Shown here: positions 31,958-33,990 of the stretch, one piece after another
How the letters are laid out: each line of letters opens with the position of its first letter
Numbering within the stretch: position 1 is the stretch's first letter
Source of the DNA: Streptomyces afghaniensis 772
GTDB lineage: Bacteria > Actinomycetota > Actinomycetes > Streptomycetales > Streptomycetaceae
Assembly (NCBI GenBank): GCA_000415505.1
Contig: KE354169.1
Coordinates: forward strand, 1-33,990
DNA length: 33,990 nucleotides
Reading direction: 5' to 3'
Translations under genes and position numbers: made by a program
Notes under the pieces: model-generated
The model's input: only the letters and a program-made list of their open reading frames with translations
Told to the model about the DNA's origin: nothing
Database searches by the model: none

Positions 31958-33187
31958 TCAGCCCATGACCGTGTAGCCCGCCTCGCGCAGCGCCTGGCCC
32001 ACCTCGGCGCAGTGCGCCGGGCCCTTCGTCTCCAGGTGCAGCTCGACCTCCGCCTCCGTGAGCCCGAGCCGTGGGTCGGTTCGTACGTGGCTCACATCGA
32101 GGACATTAGCGTCGACCACTGACAACACACCCAGAAGTGTGGCCAGAGCTCCGGGCCGGTCCGTCAGCCGCAGCCGGACGGCCAGGTAGCGGCCCTGCGC
32201 GGCCATGCCGTGCCGCAGCACCCGCTGCATCAGCACCGGGTCGACGTTGCCGCCGGACAGCACCGCGACGACCGGCCCCTCGAAGGAGCCGGGCCGGCTC
32301 AGCAGCGCCGCGACCGGGCTCGCCCCGGCCGGCTCCACGACCAGCTTGGCCCGCTCCAGGCACAGCAGCAGCGCGGCGGACAGCTCGTCCTCGCTGACCG
32401 TGCGCACCTCGTCGACCAGCTCGCCGACGATCCCGAACGGCACGTCGCCGGGCCGCCCGACCTTGATGCCGTCGGCCATCGTCGCCGGATTCTCGACCGT
32501 GACGGGCCGGCCCGCCGCCAGCGAGGGCGGATAGGCCGCCGCGCCCTCCGCCTGGACGCCCACGATCCGCAGATCCGGCCGCAGGGCCTTCACCGACACC
32601 GCGATCCCGGCGGCCAGCCCGCCCCCGCCGATACCGACCACGATCGTCCGCGCCTCCGGGCACTGCTCCAGGATCTCCAGGCCGACCGTGCCCTGGCCCG
32701 CGATGATGTCGGGGTGGTCGAAGGGATGGATGAACACCGCGCCCGTCTCGGCCGCGTACTCCTGCGCGGCGGCCAGCGTCTCGTCGACCACCTGGCCGTG
32801 CAGCCGCACCTCGGCACCGTAGTCCCGGGTGGCGCTGACCTTGGGCAGCGGGGCGCCCTTCGGCATGAACACCGTGGAGCGCACGCCGAGCAGCGCGGAC
32901 GCCAGGGCCACGCCCTGCGCGTGGTTGCCGGCGCTCGCGGCGACGACACCGGCGGCGCGTTCCTCGGGCAGCAGTCCGGCGATCCGGACGTAGGCGCCGC
33001 GCAGCTTGAACGAACCCGTCCGCTGGAGGTTCTCGCACTTGAGATGCACCGGCGCGCCGACCAGCTGGGACAGGTGCCTGCTGCCCTCCATCGCGGTCAC
33101 CCGCGCCACGCCCGAGAGCATCTTCTGGGCGCCGCGCACGTCGTCGAGGGTGACGGGCCGCAAGGAGTCAGCCGTGCTGTAGCTCAT
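31958..33187 (-). CDS. ilvA: Threonine ammonia-lyase
   Basis: This 409-residue fold-type II PLP enzyme deaminates L-threonine to 2-oxobutanoate, leading to isoleucine or to catabolism. K61 in RTGSFKLRGAYVR binds PLP; SAGNHAQG and the glycine loop GIGGGGLAAG hold substrate and phosphate. A single ACT-like domain is at the C-terminus (about 330-409), the medium form common in actinobacteria, unlike E. coli IlvA with two regulatory domains. The ATG at 33187 starts the characteristic MSYSTADSLRPVTLDDV. It is divergent from the MarR gene, and its own stop is 150 nt from the ABC operon start. Whether it is biosynthetic or catabolic cannot be told. Confidence 0.94.
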   Translation of the reverse strand: MSYSTADSLRPVTLDDVRGAQKMLSGVARVTAMEGSRHLSQLVGAPVHLKCENLQRTGSFKLRGAYVRIAGLLPEERAAGVVAASAGNHAQGVALASALLGVRSTVFMPKGAPLPKVSATRDYGAEVRLHGQVVDETLAAAQEYAAETGAVFIHPFDHPDIIAGQGTVGLEILEQCPEARTIVVGIGGGGLAAGIAVSVKALRPDLRIVGVQAEGAAAYPPSLAAGRPVTVENPATMADGIKVGRPGDVPFGIVGELVDEVRTVSEDELSAALLLCLERAKLVVEPAGASPVAALLSRPGSFEGPVVAVLSGGNVDPVLMQRVLRHGMAAQGRYLAVRLRLTDRPGALATLLGVLSVVDANVLDVSHVRTDPRLGLTEAEVELHLETKGPAHCAEVGQALREAGYTVMG

Positions 33188-33332
33188 GACTCCAGCATCG
33201 CAGTTCACGAGCGGGAACGGCCGTTGTGACCAACCTCCGAGACCCGCTTTGCGCAGCGCCGGTACGGCCCGCCCCCCGGCCGCGTACCCTGTCCCCCAAT
33301 CAGCCAGCCCTCCACGAAGTGAGCCCCCGGCC

Positions 33333-33857
33333 ATGCCCACAACACCTGAAATGTCGATGGACATGACGACCGTCGGTGACACCGGTCTTCTCGACACCCT
33401 CCAGCACGAGGTGGCGGTGTTCGCACGCCGTGCCGAACAGACCCGGCTCGGCGGGGTCGGGCAGGTGCGCAACTCCATGGACCGCGCCGCGTACCTGCTG
33501 CTCAACCGCCTCGACAAGGAAGGCCCGATGGGCGTCAAGGCCCTCGCCGCGAGCATGGGGATCGACTCCTCGACGGTCACCCGACAGGTGGCTCCGCTCG
33601 TCGACACCGGCCTGGTCAAGCGCACGTCGCACCCCGAGGACGGGCGGGCGGTGGTGCTCCAGCTGTCCCCGCGCGGGCAGTCCCGGCTGGAGGAAGTGCG
33701 CTCGTCCCGGCGGCAGTTGATGGCCGAGCTGACCGAGGACTGGGAGCCGGAGGAGCGCGAGGCGTTCTGCTCGCTCCTCACGCGCTTCAACAGCGCGCTG
33801 TCCGCCCGGATGTCGGTACAGGGGGTGCCGGGGCCGGAGGCGCAGTCGCCGTCCTGA
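33333..33857 (+). CDS. MarR-family transcriptional regulator
   Basis: This 174-residue protein has a winged helix (about residues 55-115: LNRLDKEGPMGVKALAASMGIDSSTVTRQVAPLVDTGLVKRTSHPEDGRAV with the D-x-R wing) flanked by dimerisation helices. The ATG at 33333 is the first plausible start; ATGs at 33351 and 33360 are also in frame and would shorten it by 6 or 9 residues. The ribosome binding site is weak. TACCCT at about 33285-33290 may be the -10. It is divergent from ilvA across a 145-nt gap and may regulate it, though no obvious palindrome shared by both promoters was found. Confidence 0.85.
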   Translation: MPTTPEMSMDMTTVGDTGLLDTLQHEVAVFARRAEQTRLGGVGQVRNSMDRAAYLLLNRLDKEGPMGVKALAASMGIDSSTVTRQVAPLVDTGLVKRTSHPEDGRAVVLQLSPRGQSRLEEVRSSRRQLMAELTEDWEPEEREAFCSLLTRFNSALSARMSVQGVPGPEAQSPS

Positions 33858-33860
33858 CCC

Positions 33861-33874
33861 CCACGCGCGCGTGG
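33861..33874. terminator. Short palindrome after the MarR gene
   Basis: CCACGCGCGCGTGG is a perfect 14-bp palindrome starting 4 nt after the MarR stop. It could contribute to termination, but the lack of a loop makes it weak as an intrinsic terminator. Confidence 0.3.
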
Positions 33875-33990
33875 CCAGTGGAGCGGGCGGGACGCCGACG
33901 CCGTCCGCCGGCGGGCCGCGACGCAGTTGCTGCAGGCGGTCGGCCGGGCCCGGGTGAGGCTCGTGGCCGCGGTGCCGGCCCGCGCCCCGC
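33875..33990. other. Window end, no assignable gene
   Basis: All frames are GC rich. One plus-strand frame, in phase with the MarR gene but after its stop, reads DADAVRRRAATQLLQAVGR without a start codon or ribosome binding site. I see no recognisable protein or RNA here. Confidence 0.3.

Noticed and set aside
33875-33990. Possible start of a further gene at the right edge
   Set aside because: No start codon with a ribosome binding site and no recognisable protein sequence in the remaining bases.

Overview
The window is high-GC actinobacterial chromosome, almost certainly Streptomyces. The evidence is very high third-position GC, many GTG and TTG starts, genes that appear to lack leaders, a mycothiol S-conjugate amidase (mca), GTP-type PEP carboxykinase, a GreA of actinobacterial type and two copies of a GC-rich intergenic repeat of a kind common in Streptomyces. 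No tRNA, rRNA, CRISPR array, transposase or integrase was seen. It reads as core or near-core chromosome rather than an island.

Layout. 1-3143: the 5' end of a PfkB-type sugar kinase on the minus strand (apparently frameshifted at the edge), divergent from a two-gene D-amino-acid unit: a fold-type III PLP D-serine-dehydratase-like enzyme and an N-acyl-D-amino-acid deacylase homologue. 3166-6080: a secreted trypsin-like protease, then a MerR regulator and an MFS exporter sharing two near-identical 24-bp palindromic operators. 6147-8758: a Pro-Val-rich single-pass membrane protein, an AlaA-type aminotransferase, and a small gene readable only through a -1 frameshift at a slippery heptamer. 8986-15250: a secreted beta-propeller/Ig-like protein, pckG, a hemolysin III family membrane protein, a TetR regulator, and a ubiquitin-like/Mut7-C PIN/zinc-ribbon protein.

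15324-21851: the most interesting block. Four genes on the minus strand are joined by three 4-nt stop/start overlaps: a processive-type GT2 synthase, a GT39/ArnT-like membrane glycosyltransferase, a polyprenyl-phosphate sugar synthase fused to a GtrA flippase-like domain, and a secreted copper-radical oxidase (galactose/glyoxal oxidase family) with all Cu and Tyr-Cys ligands plus a C-terminal Excalibur-like calcium motif. The content resembles the known CslA-GlxA hyphal-tip glycan pair but adds a lipid-linked sugar decoration branch. It may be a second glycan synthesis and oxidation system.

21989-27447: a YyaL/DUF255 thioredoxin-epimerase-like protein, divergent from a 1065-residue membrane-anchored STAND (NB-ARC/TPR) protein whose Walker A lysine is arginine. 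27545-29920: a small membrane protein overlapping mca, divergent from a DUF4307 protein followed by greA. 29977-31808: a DrrAB-type ABC exporter whose promoter spacer is filled by a 16-bp palindrome. 31958-33857: threonine ammonia-lyase (ilvA) divergent from a MarR regulator. The last 130 bases hold no gene I can assign.

Regulation visible in the sequence includes several regulator-sized palindromes overlapping promoters, at least five starts without a Shine-Dalgarno placed 6-8 nt after a -10-like hexamer, and strong hairpin terminators between convergent genes. All family assignments come from reading motifs. No database search was possible.
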